A stretch of 64,000 nucleotides of DNA from Lewinellaceae bacterium (GTDB lineage: Bacteria; Bacteroidota; Bacteroidia; Chitinophagales; Saprospiraceae). Below the pieces are notes generated by a model. It searched no databases. It was not told the origin of the DNA and saw only the letters and a program-made list of their open reading frames with translations. Numbering within the stretch: the first letter of the stretch is position 1; the number at the start of each line of letters is the position of its first letter. Below are positions 47,313-57,157 of this stretch, in pieces. Both the position numbers and the translations under genes were made by a program. The stretch lies in contig JACJYI010000007.1 of assembly GCA_020636225.1 (NCBI GenBank), positions 124,001 through 188,000 of the forward strand. Reading direction: 5' to 3'.

Positions 47313-47558
47313 ATGGATACAAAACTGACCTTACGCCTGGATAAAGCGGTCATTGAAGAGGCCAAAGAATATGCCCGTGCCCACCAGACCAGCCTCTCTT
47401 CCCTGGTGGAAGCCTATCTCGCCTTACTGACCAGATCAGAGTCCACTTCTCAAACGATCAGTCCACTGGTTCGTCAACTGACTGGGGTCATCGACCTGAA
47501 ACAAGCTGAACTGGATCAGGAGAACTACCGTGAACATCTGGCAAAGAAATATCAATGA
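47313..47558 (+). CDS. Antitoxin, DUF6364/ribbon-helix-helix-like
   Basis: 81 residues. The N-terminus MDTKLTLRLDKAVIEEAKEYARAHQTSLSSLVEAYL is a ribbon-helix-helix DNA-binding fold. The C-terminal tail (DLKQAELDQENYREHLAKKYQ) is the likely toxin-binding part. It overlaps the PIN toxin gene by four bases (ATGA), typical of vapBC-like modules. It should bind the repeats at 47275-47307. Confidence 0.85.
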   Translation: MDTKLTLRLDKAVIEEAKEYARAHQTSLSSLVEAYLALLTRSESTSQTISPLVRQLTGVIDLKQAELDQENYREHLAKKYQ

Positions 47559-47983
47559 CCCGGCTTTTTGTTGATACCAATGTCATTCTGGACCTGCTTG
47601 CCGCCAGGGAACCCTTTGTTGAAGAAGCTCAGATCCTGTTCAGCATGTCCGCACGCCAGGAAGTGGAGTTGATCACGTCAGCTTTGTCGATCGCCAACAC
47701 CGCCTATATCCTCAACAGGCAATTGGACGGAAAAACGACCCGAACACTGATCCGGAAATTTCGCTCCCTGGTTCAGATCGCGCCCTTGGATCAATCCATC
47801 ATTGATCAAGCCATCCAGGATGATGCCTTCTCCGACCTGGAAGACGCATTCCAATACTACATGGCCTTGAACTTGCCAGCTGATGCCATCATCACCCGCA
47901 ATCTTCGTGATTTCAGGCCCTCCGAACTGCCTGTAATGACAGCTCGCCAGTGGATTGACATAAGCTCACTGTCTTCCAAATAG
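47555..47983 (+). CDS. PIN-domain toxin (VapC-like ribonuclease)
   Basis: 142 residues, one PIN domain. It opens TRLFVDTNVILDLLAAREPF with the first catalytic Asp at residue 7. The later acidic cluster is in DAFSDLEDAFQYYMAL, and DAIITRNLRDF sits near the last strand. VapC toxins cleave tRNA or rRNA; the target here is unknown. It is coupled to the upstream antitoxin by a four-base overlap. The call of the pair as toxin and antitoxin rests on this arrangement. Confidence 0.87.
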   Translation: MTRLFVDTNVILDLLAAREPFVEEAQILFSMSARQEVELITSALSIANTAYILNRQLDGKTTRTLIRKFRSLVQIAPLDQSIIDQAIQDDAFSDLEDAFQYYMALNLPADAIITRNLRDFRPSELPVMTARQWIDISSLSSK

Positions 47984-48031
47984 GTCATTCCCGGTGAACC
48001 GGAACTCAACATGTCAGCTGAAGTACTCAGA

Positions 48032-49423
48032 TCACAGCCCGTGTACCATATCCTCCGGCCGCACCCAATCATCAAATTGCTCCGCCGTAAGCAGCCCCAG
48101 TTCCACTCCGGCCTCCTTCAGGGTCTTGTCCTCAGCATGGGCCTTCTTCGCGATCTTCGCTGCATTATCGTAGCCGATCTTCGTATTCAAGGCCGTCACC
48201 AGCATCAGACTGTTGTTCAGATGCTGGGTGATCCGCGCATAGTTGGGCTCGATCCCCACTGCACAATGATCGTTGAAACTCCGGCAGGCATCGCCGATCA
48301 ATCGGGCGGACATCAGGAAATTGTAGATCATCACCGGCTTGAACACGTTCAGCTCGAAGTGCCCGTTCGACCCCCCGATATTGATGGCCACATCATTGCC
48401 CATCACCTGGGCGCACACCATGGTCAGGGCTTCCGACTGGGTCGGATTCACCTTCCCCGGCATGATGGATGACCCCGGCTCATTTGCAGGGATGATCAGC
48501 TCCCCGATCCCGGACCGCGGTCCGGACGCCAACAGACGGATGTCATTCCCGATCTTCATCAGGGAGACGGCCAGCAACTTCAGCGCCCCATGCGCCTCGA
48601 CGATGGCATCATGTGATGCCATGGCCTCAAACTTGTTCGGCGCCGTCACAAAATCCAGTCCGGCATATTCGCCGATATAGTCAGCTACCTTCTCGGCATA
48701 TCCTTTTGGTGTATTCAGTCCGGTCCCCACCGCGGTGCCCCCCAGGGCCAGTTCGCGAATATGGGCATAGGTGTTTTTCACAGCCCGCAGTCCATGGTCC
48801 AATTGGGCGGCATACCCGCTCAACTCCTGCCCCACCGTGAGAGGCGTGGCATCCATGAGGTGGGTCCGGCCGATCTTGACCACATGCTTGAACTCTTCTG
48901 CTTTCTGACGAAGCGTATCCCGCAATGCTTCGACCCCCGGCACCGTAGACTGTACCAGGATCCGGTAGGCCGCGATATTCATCGCCGTGGGGAAGGTGTC
49001 ATTGGATGATTGGGATTTGTTCACATCGTCATTCGGATGCAACACTTTCGTCGCGTCGGTCAACTGCCCTCCGTTCAGCACATGCGCCCGGTTGGCGATC
49101 ACCTCATTGACATTCATGTTCGACTGGGTACCAGAACCGGTCTGCCAGACCACCAACGGAAACTGGTCGTCCAGCTTCCCGGCCAGGATCTCGTCACACA
49201 CCCGGGCGATGAGATCAGCCTTCTCGGCAGACAACACACCGAGGTCCTGGTTGGTCCTGGCCGCCGCCTTTTTCAGGATGGCAAACGCTTCGATCACTTC
49301 GTGGGGCATCCGCTGTCCGCCGATCTTGAAATTCTCGCTGGACCGCTGGGTCTGTGCTGCCCAGTATTTCTCCGCAGGGACATCGATGTAGCCCATGCTG
49401 TCCTTCTCCTGTCGCATATTCAT
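48032..49423 (-). CDS. fumC: Class II fumarate hydratase
   Basis: 463 residues from ATG 49423. The longer frame to 49453 is ruled out because it begins upstream of the -7 element. Signature motifs: SSNDTFPTAMNIA, GRTHLMDATPLTVGQE and GSSIMPGKVNPTQSE (the fumarase/aspartase loop). It hydrates fumarate to malate in the TCA cycle; no iron-sulfur cluster is needed. It is neighbour to the convergent PIN toxin gene and has its own promoter. Confidence 0.96.
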   Translation of the reverse strand: MNMRQEKDSMGYIDVPAEKYWAAQTQRSSENFKIGGQRMPHEVIEAFAILKKAAARTNQDLGVLSAEKADLIARVCDEILAGKLDDQFPLVVWQTGSGTQSNMNVNEVIANRAHVLNGGQLTDATKVLHPNDDVNKSQSSNDTFPTAMNIAAYRILVQSTVPGVEALRDTLRQKAEEFKHVVKIGRTHLMDATPLTVGQELSGYAAQLDHGLRAVKNTYAHIRELALGGTAVGTGLNTPKGYAEKVADYIGEYAGLDFVTAPNKFEAMASHDAIVEAHGALKLLAVSLMKIGNDIRLLASGPRSGIGELIIPANEPGSSIMPGKVNPTQSEALTMVCAQVMGNDVAINIGGSNGHFELNVFKPVMIYNFLMSARLIGDACRSFNDHCAVGIEPNYARITQHLNNSLMLVTALNTKIGYDNAAKIAKKAHAEDKTLKEAGVELGLLTAEQFDDWVRPEDMVHGL

Positions 49424-49440
49424 GATTGCTGAATTTGCGG

Positions 49441-49448
49441 CAAAGGTA
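49441..49448 (-). promoter_or_regulatory. -7 promoter element of fumC
   Basis: Reads TACCTTTG on the minus strand, a perfect TAnnTTTG match, 17 bases before the ATG at 49423. It decides the start codon. Confidence 0.65.
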
Positions 49449-49534
49449 GACAAGAAGTCCTTCCAGACATAGCCACGGCGACCTGACTTCGATCAGTGAA
49501 CCGATTGTTCTTCCTACTGCTTCCCCAGATGCGA

Positions 49535-52500
49535 TCAACGGAGCACCAGCGTCACATCACCCTGCTGCCTGATGATCACGTCCTCCTGGCAGAACCGGAT
49601 CCTGGCCTCCAGCCACCAGACAAAGACTTCCTGATCCAGCTCCTCTTCGCGAAGGCGCCCATCCCATCCGGCCTGCTGATCATCCGTCATGAAGATCTTG
49701 TTCCCCCATCGATCAAAGACCTCAAAATGATAGTCGACCACCTGCAGCCCTTCAGCCGGCAGGGGCCGGAACAGGTCATTGATCCCGTTGGCATCCGGAC
49801 TGAATACCGAAGGCACGAAAAAGAAGCGATCCGGCTTGGCGACCTCCGGGGCATAATCGACCGATATCGTTCGGGTCTGCTGCTCACAGATACCGTCCAC
49901 TGTCAGAGAAACCTGACCGGTTTTCCATACCTCGATCTGGTCCGTCGTCTCCCCTGTACTCCAGGTCTGACCGAGCACGGTCGACTGTCCGGAGATCCAG
50001 AGTGGTTTCAACACGACCCCGCCTTCCTCACATGGCAGGGATACCTGTGGCAAGGAGAAATCCAGGACCGGATAAGACGGCACTATGGCCTGAACCAAAC
50101 GCTGGCAATCCTGGCTATCTCGCATATAAACGGTTTGCAACCCCGAAGACAGTCCATCGAAGAATGGATCCGATTGCCACACCTGGCCGTCCAGACTGAA
50201 CTCCACCGGTCCACCCGGAAGGTCCAGCGGCAGGATCGTCAGACTGCCATCCGCCTGCCCCAGGCACGTGGTATCGATATCCAGCATCCAGGTGTGATCC
50301 GGCACCGCCGGTCGCTCCGGTATGCCAATATCCACCTGACGGACACAACTGTTCGTATCCTGGATGTACACCGTCACCTGACCCGTTGCCAGATCGCTGA
50401 ACATGGCACCCGGCTGCCAGCTGACCCCGTCCAGGCTGTAGGTGAGCGGGCTGCTGTTGGCCGGAGAGGGAACGATCGTCAGCTGACCGGTCGACTGCCC
50501 CACACAGGCACTATCCACCAGCAGCTGGACAGCAACGTCCGGAAAGGCCGCAACGGTCACTTCCACCAGGGAGTCACACCCTTGCGAGGTCTGAAACGAG
50601 TAACTCTTGATGTCTCCGATCTCCAATGAGTCGCCGGCATAGACCAGTTTCTCATTCGGGCATACCCTGAACGTTGTTGCGGTGTTCACTGTCTGACAGC
50701 TGAATCGCAGGAGGATATCCGTGCTGAGCAGCTGGTCACAGGTATTGACCACCAGGATGCTGTCCGCCCACACCGGTGTCCAGGAAGGTGGCAATGTCGC
50801 CATATCCACGGACAGATAAAAAATCCCCAACCCTGGCACTCCGGGAATGACATACGTCCCATTCGGATCGGACATCACCTGGGTGGTCTGGCCGGTCACA
50901 TCGGACAAGGTGATGAGCACATTGGATACCAGGGTGTCCGGACCATCGATGATTCCATTGTCATTGACATCGAACCACACCTGCCCGTCAAACTGGCTGA
51001 TGCCATCGAACAGCTCCATGTAAAAGGGCTCACTATCCGCCGCACAGCCGTTGCTGTGCACCAGCTGGAGGGCATAGGAGCCGGACTGTTGAATGGGCAG
51101 CACGGCCGACTGGCCCCCTGGTGCCGGTACCGGACTTCCATTGTAGGTCCACTGCCAGGAGGCCAGCCAGGATGGCGTACCAATGCAAAGGGTATCCGGC
51201 TTGCATCCCCGATGACAGCCATCGGGAGCGAGCAGCGTCGAGGGTGTTTCCTGGAGCGTCAACGGATAACTTTCCGCCGTACACCCGTTCATATCCCTGA
51301 CCTGGACGCTGTACAATCCGGCCGACTGAACCGTGATGAAGGTGCCCTGCTGCTGGGTCGACCAGGTATAGGTCATGCCCGGTTGGATGTTCTTCACCCG
51401 GGCCACTTCTCCTGATAACGCACACCAGGGTGGCGTGCCGTCAAAGGCGATCTGCGGTACTCCAGGATTAGCGTTGACCTCGACGGTCATCGGCCCGATC
51501 TCCGTCGTGCACCCGGTGGCATTGTCCGTCAGGATGGCCGTAAAGACGTGCGTCCCCACAGGAAGGGGATTCCCCCTTTCCAGGGAATACTCCAATGCTT
51601 TATCGGTTGATCCCGTGCTCCACAACACGCCATAAACACCCTGCAATTCCATGTCCAGGAATACCGGATCGCCAAAGCAGGTCTTGAGGAAGTCATAGTG
51701 AATGGCAGAGATCACCCCGTTCTCGTTCTTCTCGATGGCCCGGATCAGGCCACCCGGTTCTGGCAACACCTCCACCACGGCGGCGGGTGGCTCGAACCGG
51801 CAACCCAGGTTGTCCGTCACGGTGAGGGCATAGGCCCCTGCCTCATCCACCAGCGGATCATTGCCAGTCGCCCCGGACGACCAGATGAATGTCGTCCCTG
51901 CACCGTCGAAGTGCAGCGTCGTCTGGGTCCCTTCACACAAGGGCGAGGTATATTGGATGGTACCTGCCAGGGTATTCGCATGCACGGTAACCGGAAAGGT
52001 GATCTGCTGGCTGCAGCCGTATTCATCCGTGCCGGCAAGGGTCAGGACCTTGTTGCCAGGACCAGAAAAGATGTGAAGGGCTGAACGAACATCGACCTGG
52101 TTGGCTGCCCCGGAGGCGGGATCATCAAAATCCCATGCCCAGTCGACGATCCGATTCGGGCTGCCTCCCTGCCATACGCCATCCGTCAACTCGCAAACAT
52201 CCGTTGGGCCTGAAACCGAAAGGACCGGATTGGGCCGAACCTCTACCTGGCGGGTCATCCTGGAATCACAACCGGTACTGCTCTGGATGGTCAAGGTCAC
52301 CGTGTACCATCCCGGGGCGGCATAGAGGTGATCGGGGTGCTGATCGGAGGAGAAATTCGCTGCACCCGAAGCCGGATCGCCAAAATCCCAGCTCCAGCCC
52401 GTGATCGTATAATTCGGCAACCAGGTACTGCGATCCGTAAAGCTCATCACCTGCCCTTCACAGGCGGCCACGGCAAAGAAATCCGCACTGACCGGAATCG

Positions 52501-55363
52501 TATCGATAAAGGCGGCATCACAGAACTTGCCACCCAGGTCTGCTCCAAAGTACAGGGTGTAATAACCGGCCTTGCTGTAGGTGTAATTGATGGTCGATGT
52601 CGTAAACTCAACAGGTACAGCTTGGGCGATATCGTATACCCGCCACAGGGGATTGGAGATAGCCGGACCGGAGGATACGGCCTCATAGCCCCGTTCGTTG
52701 CAATAGGCGCCGGGGGTAATGGCCAGGGACAGCTCCGGACAGGGGATCTTTGTACAGGTGCAGTTCCCCGTGCACACCTGATCCGCCGAGCAAAACTCGA
52801 AGACAAGAACCTCATTGGATGTATTGGTACATCCATTCTGATCCGTTGCCACCACCTGGTAGGTGCCAAACTGGGACCCCACAGCCGATTGTCCCTTTGC
52901 CCACAAGATGAAATTGTTGTCGAGGTACCAGGACACCTGGTAGCCACCGTCATCGCTCAGGGCATAGAGGGTTGGTGCCGGTTCGCCCATCGCCGGGCAG
53001 AATCCATGTGGATCCGGGCTGGACAAGGTGATCTCGGGCAGGGGCCATTCCACAATGGTCAGCGAGACGGTGTCCCTGCATCCAAAACCATCTTCTACCC
53101 CCAGCAACCACGTTCCCGGTGAGAGGTCAGGAGTAGCACTGCTGCTGACCAGACTGTTCGATTCGTTGTACCAGCCATACTGGTTGTAGGCCTCCTGGAC
53201 GGATACACTGGTCTGCTCGCCCTGGCAGACTCCCGCCGGGGCATTGATGGTCGGTTGGGGTCGGTCATGCACCTCCACGGGCAACTGGGCCATGGCCCCG
53301 CAGACAGAAGCCTGCACTACGGCATTGACCGGGCTCAGCCATTGGATATCTGCTGTACCGGCCAACATTCCCGGACGGATGACCCCTGCCGTGGAGGGCT
53401 GGATCGTCCATTCCACATCCAGGGCAGTCACATCCGGTGTCAGGCTGTACGTCGTCACAGCGCCAAGACAGGCATCCACATCGCCAGCGATCAGGAGTCC
53501 ACTGACCGGCTGGGCAACCATCACCACAGGATCGGAAACGCATCCTGGCTGGTAGCGCAACCGATGACGGAGGGCCAGCTCGTAGGGTCCACTGGTGGCA
53601 TTCCAGGTCACCACAGTCTGGTCAAGGACCTTGACATCCATCTGGGCGCCATTCCGAATGGTCCATTCCAGATCATACAGGGGGTGACTGCTGTGTCCGA
53701 TATAGGTATAGGCATCTCCGGGGCAGATCCATTCCGGCCCGGTGATGCTGTCCACCAGGGGAAGCGGGTCCAGGATCTGGAATGCCCACCGGTAGGTTTC
53801 GTTACAGGTCAGGTTCGGGTCGGGCTGGGAGGCGACCACGGTAAAGGGCCCACTGCCATGAATGGCTGAATAGGTAAAGGATGTAGTGGTCCCGACTCCG
53901 GTCTGGACCGTGTTGCCCTGGGCGTCCAGGACTGTCCAGTTGCAGGCGATGGGAGTGAGGCCCTTTTTCGCATCAAAGGTCATGGTCTCCTGGAGACACC
54001 CCTTCAGGGGACCGGCAACATGGAAGGACGTGGTCAGGACCACATCCAGCTGTGCACTGCCCGAACAGCCCTGGCTGCAGTTGGTGTACTCCACCTTGAC
54101 CCAGCCATCATTCCAGAACGAAGTATTGGGCCATTCCACCTGGACCTGGTTGCTGCCTTGTCCGGCGGTGATCTTCGCACCGGCCGATACCGTCCAGACG
54201 TAGTCTGTCCCATGATACGGAATGATGGAATAGGTCACTTCCGATCCCTTGCACACGGATGCCGGCCCTTCGATGGGCGCACTGCCATCCAGGATCGGGA
54301 TACGCACTTCTGCCGGCTCGGAACAGACTGCCCCGCACCCAGTCGCCAGCAGGGAAATCGTGCCTTCCGGTCCGGATTGCCAGACGACGGTGACCTCGTT
54401 ATCCGCCGGCGTTCCGCCTGACAGGATCGTGCCCTCAGGAGAGACGACCCAAGTATAGCTGCATCCCGGTGAAGTGGTATAGGTCACCCGTTCGCCCGGG
54501 CAAACGGTTCCTGTACAATCGAGATCTGGAACAGACTCGGGTAGGACACGAACGACCATGCGGGCCGTATCCGCGCAATTGCAACCGCTTTGGGCGACCA
54601 GCAAGACGGTCACATCGCCCGTCTGATCGAAGGTGACCCGGGGATTCTTTTCTTCGAACAAGCGACCATCACTGAGACGCCAGCTGGTATTGGCCGCCGG
54701 CTGGCTGGCATCCTCCAGGGCAACCTCCTGCCCACGGCAGACTTCCAGGGTATCCGGAGCCGGCAGGCCGTCGACATGGATCTCGGCATCGGGGACAGCC
54801 AGGATGTTGATACAGATGGTGGTGGGGATCAGGCAGGGATCCTGGGAGAACGCGTCGAGAAAGCCCTGCCCCGGTTCACTCCAGATGATGGTGACCTCAT
54901 TTCCGTTCTGCTGGACGATGGTCCCTCCGGAGACCGAAAAGGTGATGGGGTCCTGGGATGGCACCTCCACCGAGTAGGTCACCTCGGTGCCTTCGCACAC
55001 CTCCTCGCAGTTGGTGTTGCTGTTCGGGCAGTAAGCACCGCCGAGGGAAAAGAGGAAGATCTCCTGAGGGGGATAGTAATAGATGGTCTTCTTGACCACC
55101 GACCCGTTATTGCTTGTTGCCAGGATGTCATAAACCCCGTAGGCAAGCGAATCAAAACAGATGACAAAGGGATTGATGGTATCCTTGAACAAGACAATCC
55201 CGCTTTGGGTAAATTCCCATCCCGTGGCCACCTGTGATCCCTGTCCATTGATCCAATAGGTTTGACATCCGCCACAGACCTGGTCCGGTCCGTTGATGGA
55301 CAGCTGAGCGTGAAGAGGTGTCAGCAGGAGCATGGCCAGAGTGATCAGGAGGAGGGATCGCAT
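49535..55363 (-). CDS. Giant secreted adhesin-like protein with PKD/Ig modules and T9SS type B signal
   Basis: 1942 residues from ATG 55363, chosen for the signal peptide MRSLLLITLAMLLLTPLHAQ. It is a chain of beta-sandwich modules with paired cysteines. They include PKD domains (ITGWSWDFGDPASG and IVDWAWDFDDPASG), a SprB/Ig-like region, an SdrD-B-like unit (GQVWFDVNDNGIIDGPDTLV...SDPNGTYVIPGVPG) and two repeated SLDGxxWQ units. It ends in a CHU_C domain (VPSVFSPDANGINDLFRP...FEVFDRWGNKIF), the type B signal. No catalytic motif was found. Likely a cell-surface adhesin or matrix protein. Unlike the M43 protease, no sprF-like gene is adjacent. Confidence 0.88.
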   Translation of the reverse strand: MRSLLLITLAMLLLTPLHAQLSINGPDQVCGGCQTYWINGQGSQVATGWEFTQSGIVLFKDTINPFVICFDSLAYGVYDILATSNNGSVVKKTIYYYPPQEIFLFSLGGAYCPNSNTNCEEVCEGTEVTYSVEVPSQDPITFSVSGGTIVQQNGNEVTIIWSEPGQGFLDAFSQDPCLIPTTICINILAVPDAEIHVDGLPAPDTLEVCRGQEVALEDASQPAANTSWRLSDGRLFEEKNPRVTFDQTGDVTVLLVAQSGCNCADTARMVVRVLPESVPDLDCTGTVCPGERVTYTTSPGCSYTWVVSPEGTILSGGTPADNEVTVVWQSGPEGTISLLATGCGAVCSEPAEVRIPILDGSAPIEGPASVCKGSEVTYSIIPYHGTDYVWTVSAGAKITAGQGSNQVQVEWPNTSFWNDGWVKVEYTNCSQGCSGSAQLDVVLTTSFHVAGPLKGCLQETMTFDAKKGLTPIACNWTVLDAQGNTVQTGVGTTTSFTYSAIHGSGPFTVVASQPDPNLTCNETYRWAFQILDPLPLVDSITGPEWICPGDAYTYIGHSSHPLYDLEWTIRNGAQMDVKVLDQTVVTWNATSGPYELALRHRLRYQPGCVSDPVVMVAQPVSGLLIAGDVDACLGAVTTYSLTPDVTALDVEWTIQPSTAGVIRPGMLAGTADIQWLSPVNAVVQASVCGAMAQLPVEVHDRPQPTINAPAGVCQGEQTSVSVQEAYNQYGWYNESNSLVSSSATPDLSPGTWLLGVEDGFGCRDTVSLTIVEWPLPEITLSSPDPHGFCPAMGEPAPTLYALSDDGGYQVSWYLDNNFILWAKGQSAVGSQFGTYQVVATDQNGCTNTSNEVLVFEFCSADQVCTGNCTCTKIPCPELSLAITPGAYCNERGYEAVSSGPAISNPLWRVYDIAQAVPVEFTTSTINYTYSKAGYYTLYFGADLGGKFCDAAFIDTIPVSADFFAVAACEGQVMSFTDRSTWLPNYTITGWSWDFGDPASGAANFSSDQHPDHLYAAPGWYTVTLTIQSSTGCDSRMTRQVEVRPNPVLSVSGPTDVCELTDGVWQGGSPNRIVDWAWDFDDPASGAANQVDVRSALHIFSGPGNKVLTLAGTDEYGCSQQITFPVTVHANTLAGTIQYTSPLCEGTQTTLHFDGAGTTFIWSSGATGNDPLVDEAGAYALTVTDNLGCRFEPPAAVVEVLPEPGGLIRAIEKNENGVISAIHYDFLKTCFGDPVFLDMELQGVYGVLWSTGSTDKALEYSLERGNPLPVGTHVFTAILTDNATGCTTEIGPMTVEVNANPGVPQIAFDGTPPWCALSGEVARVKNIQPGMTYTWSTQQQGTFITVQSAGLYSVQVRDMNGCTAESYPLTLQETPSTLLAPDGCHRGCKPDTLCIGTPSWLASWQWTYNGSPVPAPGGQSAVLPIQQSGSYALQLVHSNGCAADSEPFYMELFDGISQFDGQVWFDVNDNGIIDGPDTLVSNVLITLSDVTGQTTQVMSDPNGTYVIPGVPGLGIFYLSVDMATLPPSWTPVWADSILVVNTCDQLLSTDILLRFSCQTVNTATTFRVCPNEKLVYAGDSLEIGDIKSYSFQTSQGCDSLVEVTVAAFPDVAVQLLVDSACVGQSTGQLTIVPSPANSSPLTYSLDGVSWQPGAMFSDLATGQVTVYIQDTNSCVRQVDIGIPERPAVPDHTWMLDIDTTCLGQADGSLTILPLDLPGGPVEFSLDGQVWQSDPFFDGLSSGLQTVYMRDSQDCQRLVQAIVPSYPVLDFSLPQVSLPCEEGGVVLKPLWISGQSTVLGQTWSTGETTDQIEVWKTGQVSLTVDGICEQQTRTISVDYAPEVAKPDRFFFVPSVFSPDANGINDLFRPLPAEGLQVVDYHFEVFDRWGNKIFMTDDQQAGWDGRLREEELDQEVFVWWLEARIRFCQEDVIIRQQGDVTLVLR

Positions 55364-55550
55364 ATCATCAGGTTTTGATAGGTAGAGAACCTCAGCCGGA
55401 ATTCCGCTGCTTTCCCCCCATCTTTCAGAACAGTCCAAACTACAGAAAAAGGCGATCACTTCAGATCAAAAAAGCCGGAATCTCAAGTGAACATTCCCTC
55501 CTGACTCCTGTTTGATTGCTATATTGCTTTCATTAAAAAATCTGACCCCT

Positions 55551-56180
55551 ATGGCTTTTGAACTCCCCAATCTACCCTATGCCTACGATGCCCTCGAACC
55601 TCACTTCGATGCGCGGACCATGGAGATCCACCACACCAAGCACCATGCCGGCTACACCAATAATCTGAACAACGCCCTGGCGGGAACACCCGGTGAAGGC
55701 AAGAAGATCGAAGAGATCCTCTCCGGCATTTCCGGCTATTCCACTGCCGTGCGCAATAATGCCGGTGGATTCTACAATCATTGCCTGTTCTGGGAAGTGC
55801 TTTCCCCGAATGGTGGAGGCGAGCCTTCCGCGCAGACCAATATCCGCAAGGCCATTGATCGCGACTTCGGTTCCTTTGAGGCTTTCAAGGACGAATTCAG
55901 CAAGGCGGCCATGTCGCGTTTCGGCTCAGGATGGGCCTGGTTGTGCAAAGATGCCAACGACAGGTTGTTCATCACCTCTTCACCCAACCAGGATAATCCA
56001 CTGATGGACATCGCCGACCAGAAAGGGACTCCTTTGCTGGGTCTGGATGTCTGGGAACACGCCTATTACCTGCACTACCAGAACCGCCGGAACGAATTCG
56101 TTGCTGCATTCTGGAACGTGGTGAACTGGAATGAGGTCACGAAGCGTTACAATGATGCCAACGACGGCGCGATGAAATAA
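55551..56180 (+). CDS. sodA: Superoxide dismutase (Fe/Mn family)
   Basis: 209 residues from ATG 55551; 13 more codons upstream in frame are not part of the family. Metal ligands are in HHTKHHAGY (His27), NNAGGFYNHCLFW, and LGLDVWEHAYYLHYQ (Asp and His). It disproportionates superoxide in the cytoplasm. Whether iron or manganese is used cannot be told here. A -7-like TATATTG lies at 55520-55526. It is followed by a strong terminator. Confidence 0.95.
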   Translation: MAFELPNLPYAYDALEPHFDARTMEIHHTKHHAGYTNNLNNALAGTPGEGKKIEEILSGISGYSTAVRNNAGGFYNHCLFWEVLSPNGGGEPSAQTNIRKAIDRDFGSFEAFKDEFSKAAMSRFGSGWAWLCKDANDRLFITSSPNQDNPLMDIADQKGTPLLGLDVWEHAYYLHYQNRRNEFVAAFWNVVNWNEVTKRYNDANDGAMK

Positions 56181-56229
56181 TCCACCTCGACCTGGCGCCA
56201 AAGCGCGTCAGCTTGGCCATTGACATACT

Positions 56230-56262
56230 GGAGGCATTGCGATCCGCATGCCTCCTTTTTTT
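56230..56262 (+). terminator. Rho-independent terminator after sodA
   Basis: GGAGGCATTGCG pairs with CGCATGCCTCC (one bulge) around a three-base loop, followed by seven T. It covers the upstream in-frame ATG at 56248 of the next gene, which supports ATG 56284 as the true start there. Confidence 0.85.
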
Positions 56263-56283
56263 ATCTCTCAAATGCACCGCTCC

Positions 56284-56904
56284 ATGAAGCCAATCTACAT
56301 CCTGACCCTGTTCTTCATTCTTGCCATCACCACCTCTGGTTCTGCCCAGCGGAAGAGTTGGGCCGTCGGCTTTCAGATCGGTGAAAACTTTTCGACATTG
56401 ACCGGGGAAAATGCTTACGATTATCGTCCCGGTATCAGTGGCGGATTTCACCTCAGCCACTATCTCCTCAATGACCTGGTCATACGGCTGGAGGTCAGCC
56501 TGGACAGTCGGGGTACGCAATTGAACCCCAGCCTGAATGCGGATCCATTCGGGGCCAATGAATATCGGCTGACCTATCTCTCGCTGCCGATCATGTTGCG
56601 CTACTCTACCGAATCCAGGATCAAATTCATCGCGGGTGGAGGGATGTCTGTGGATTTCCTGCTGGCGGATCAGGTGGGATTCAATGGCTCAGGACAATCT
56701 GGATCACCAGACTTCCGACCGTTCAATACCGATCTGATCGGCTGTGTCGGCGGCGCGTACCCCATTAACGATCGGGTAGCCCTGTCGGCGGAAGTGCGCA
56801 GTGTGTTTGCCATGCAGACTGCTGACCGGCCTGATGGCGTGGCCAGCCGATTGGGACGCTTCTTTTCCTGGGAGATCCTGTTCGGCCTGAATTACTATCT
56901 GTAG
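56284..56904 (+). CDS. Small outer membrane beta-barrel protein (porin/PorT-like)
   Basis: 206 residues from ATG 56284. A signal peptide (MKPIYILTLFFILAITTSGSAQ) precedes an eight-to-ten-stranded barrel pattern. Amphipathic strands alternate, e.g. SWAVGFQIGENFSTL, YRLTYLSLPIMLRY and IKFIAGGGMSVDFLL, and the protein ends in an aromatic strand, ILFGLNYYL. This is the outer membrane protein beta-barrel fold common in Bacteroidota. Function unknown; PorT-like T9SS parts share the fold, but nothing specific points to that role. Confidence 0.8.
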   Translation: MKPIYILTLFFILAITTSGSAQRKSWAVGFQIGENFSTLTGENAYDYRPGISGGFHLSHYLLNDLVIRLEVSLDSRGTQLNPSLNADPFGANEYRLTYLSLPIMLRYSTESRIKFIAGGGMSVDFLLADQVGFNGSGQSGSPDFRPFNTDLIGCVGGAYPINDRVALSAEVRSVFAMQTADRPDGVASRLGRFFSWEILFGLNYYL

Positions 56905-56940
56905 AATCCCAACATGCCAGGATCCTTTTTCCGGCCTGAC

Positions 56941-56971
56941 TTGACTTTCATATAAAAACAAGCATAAATTG
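56941..56971 (+). promoter_or_regulatory. Candidate promoter of the 27-residue ORF (TTG-N21-TAAATTG)
   Basis: TTG at 56941-56943 and TAAATTG at 56965-56971 are 21 bases apart. The second element lacks one T of TAnnTTTG. The ATG at 56995 follows after 23 bases. Confidence 0.4.
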
Positions 56972-56994
56972 AGGTCAAGCCAAATTCTGATCCC

Positions 56995-57078
56995 ATGTAT
57001 ATCTTCCTTTCCGGCCTGATCATCGGGCTGCTCTTCCTTGCGACCACCTTTCGAGAGAACAATCCTGTCCGGAGATAG
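56995..57078 (+). CDS. Possible small membrane protein (27 residues)
   Basis: An ATG-to-TAG frame of 27 codons lies between the outer-membrane barrel and the redoxin gene. The peptide starts MYIFLSGLIIGLLFLATTF, one hydrophobic helix of about 17 residues, and ends with a charged tail (RENNPVRR). A promoter-like element lies upstream and a hairpin downstream. It resembles small membrane peptides found in many genomes, but chance cannot be ruled out. Translation is unproven. Confidence 0.4.
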   Translation: MYIFLSGLIIGLLFLATTFRENNPVRR

Positions 57079-57157
57079 TCGGTTCATTTGTCGGATACCT
57101 CGAGGATGGAGGGGATCCCGGGCGTTGATGATTGTTTCTCTCAAGGAAAACAAATAA

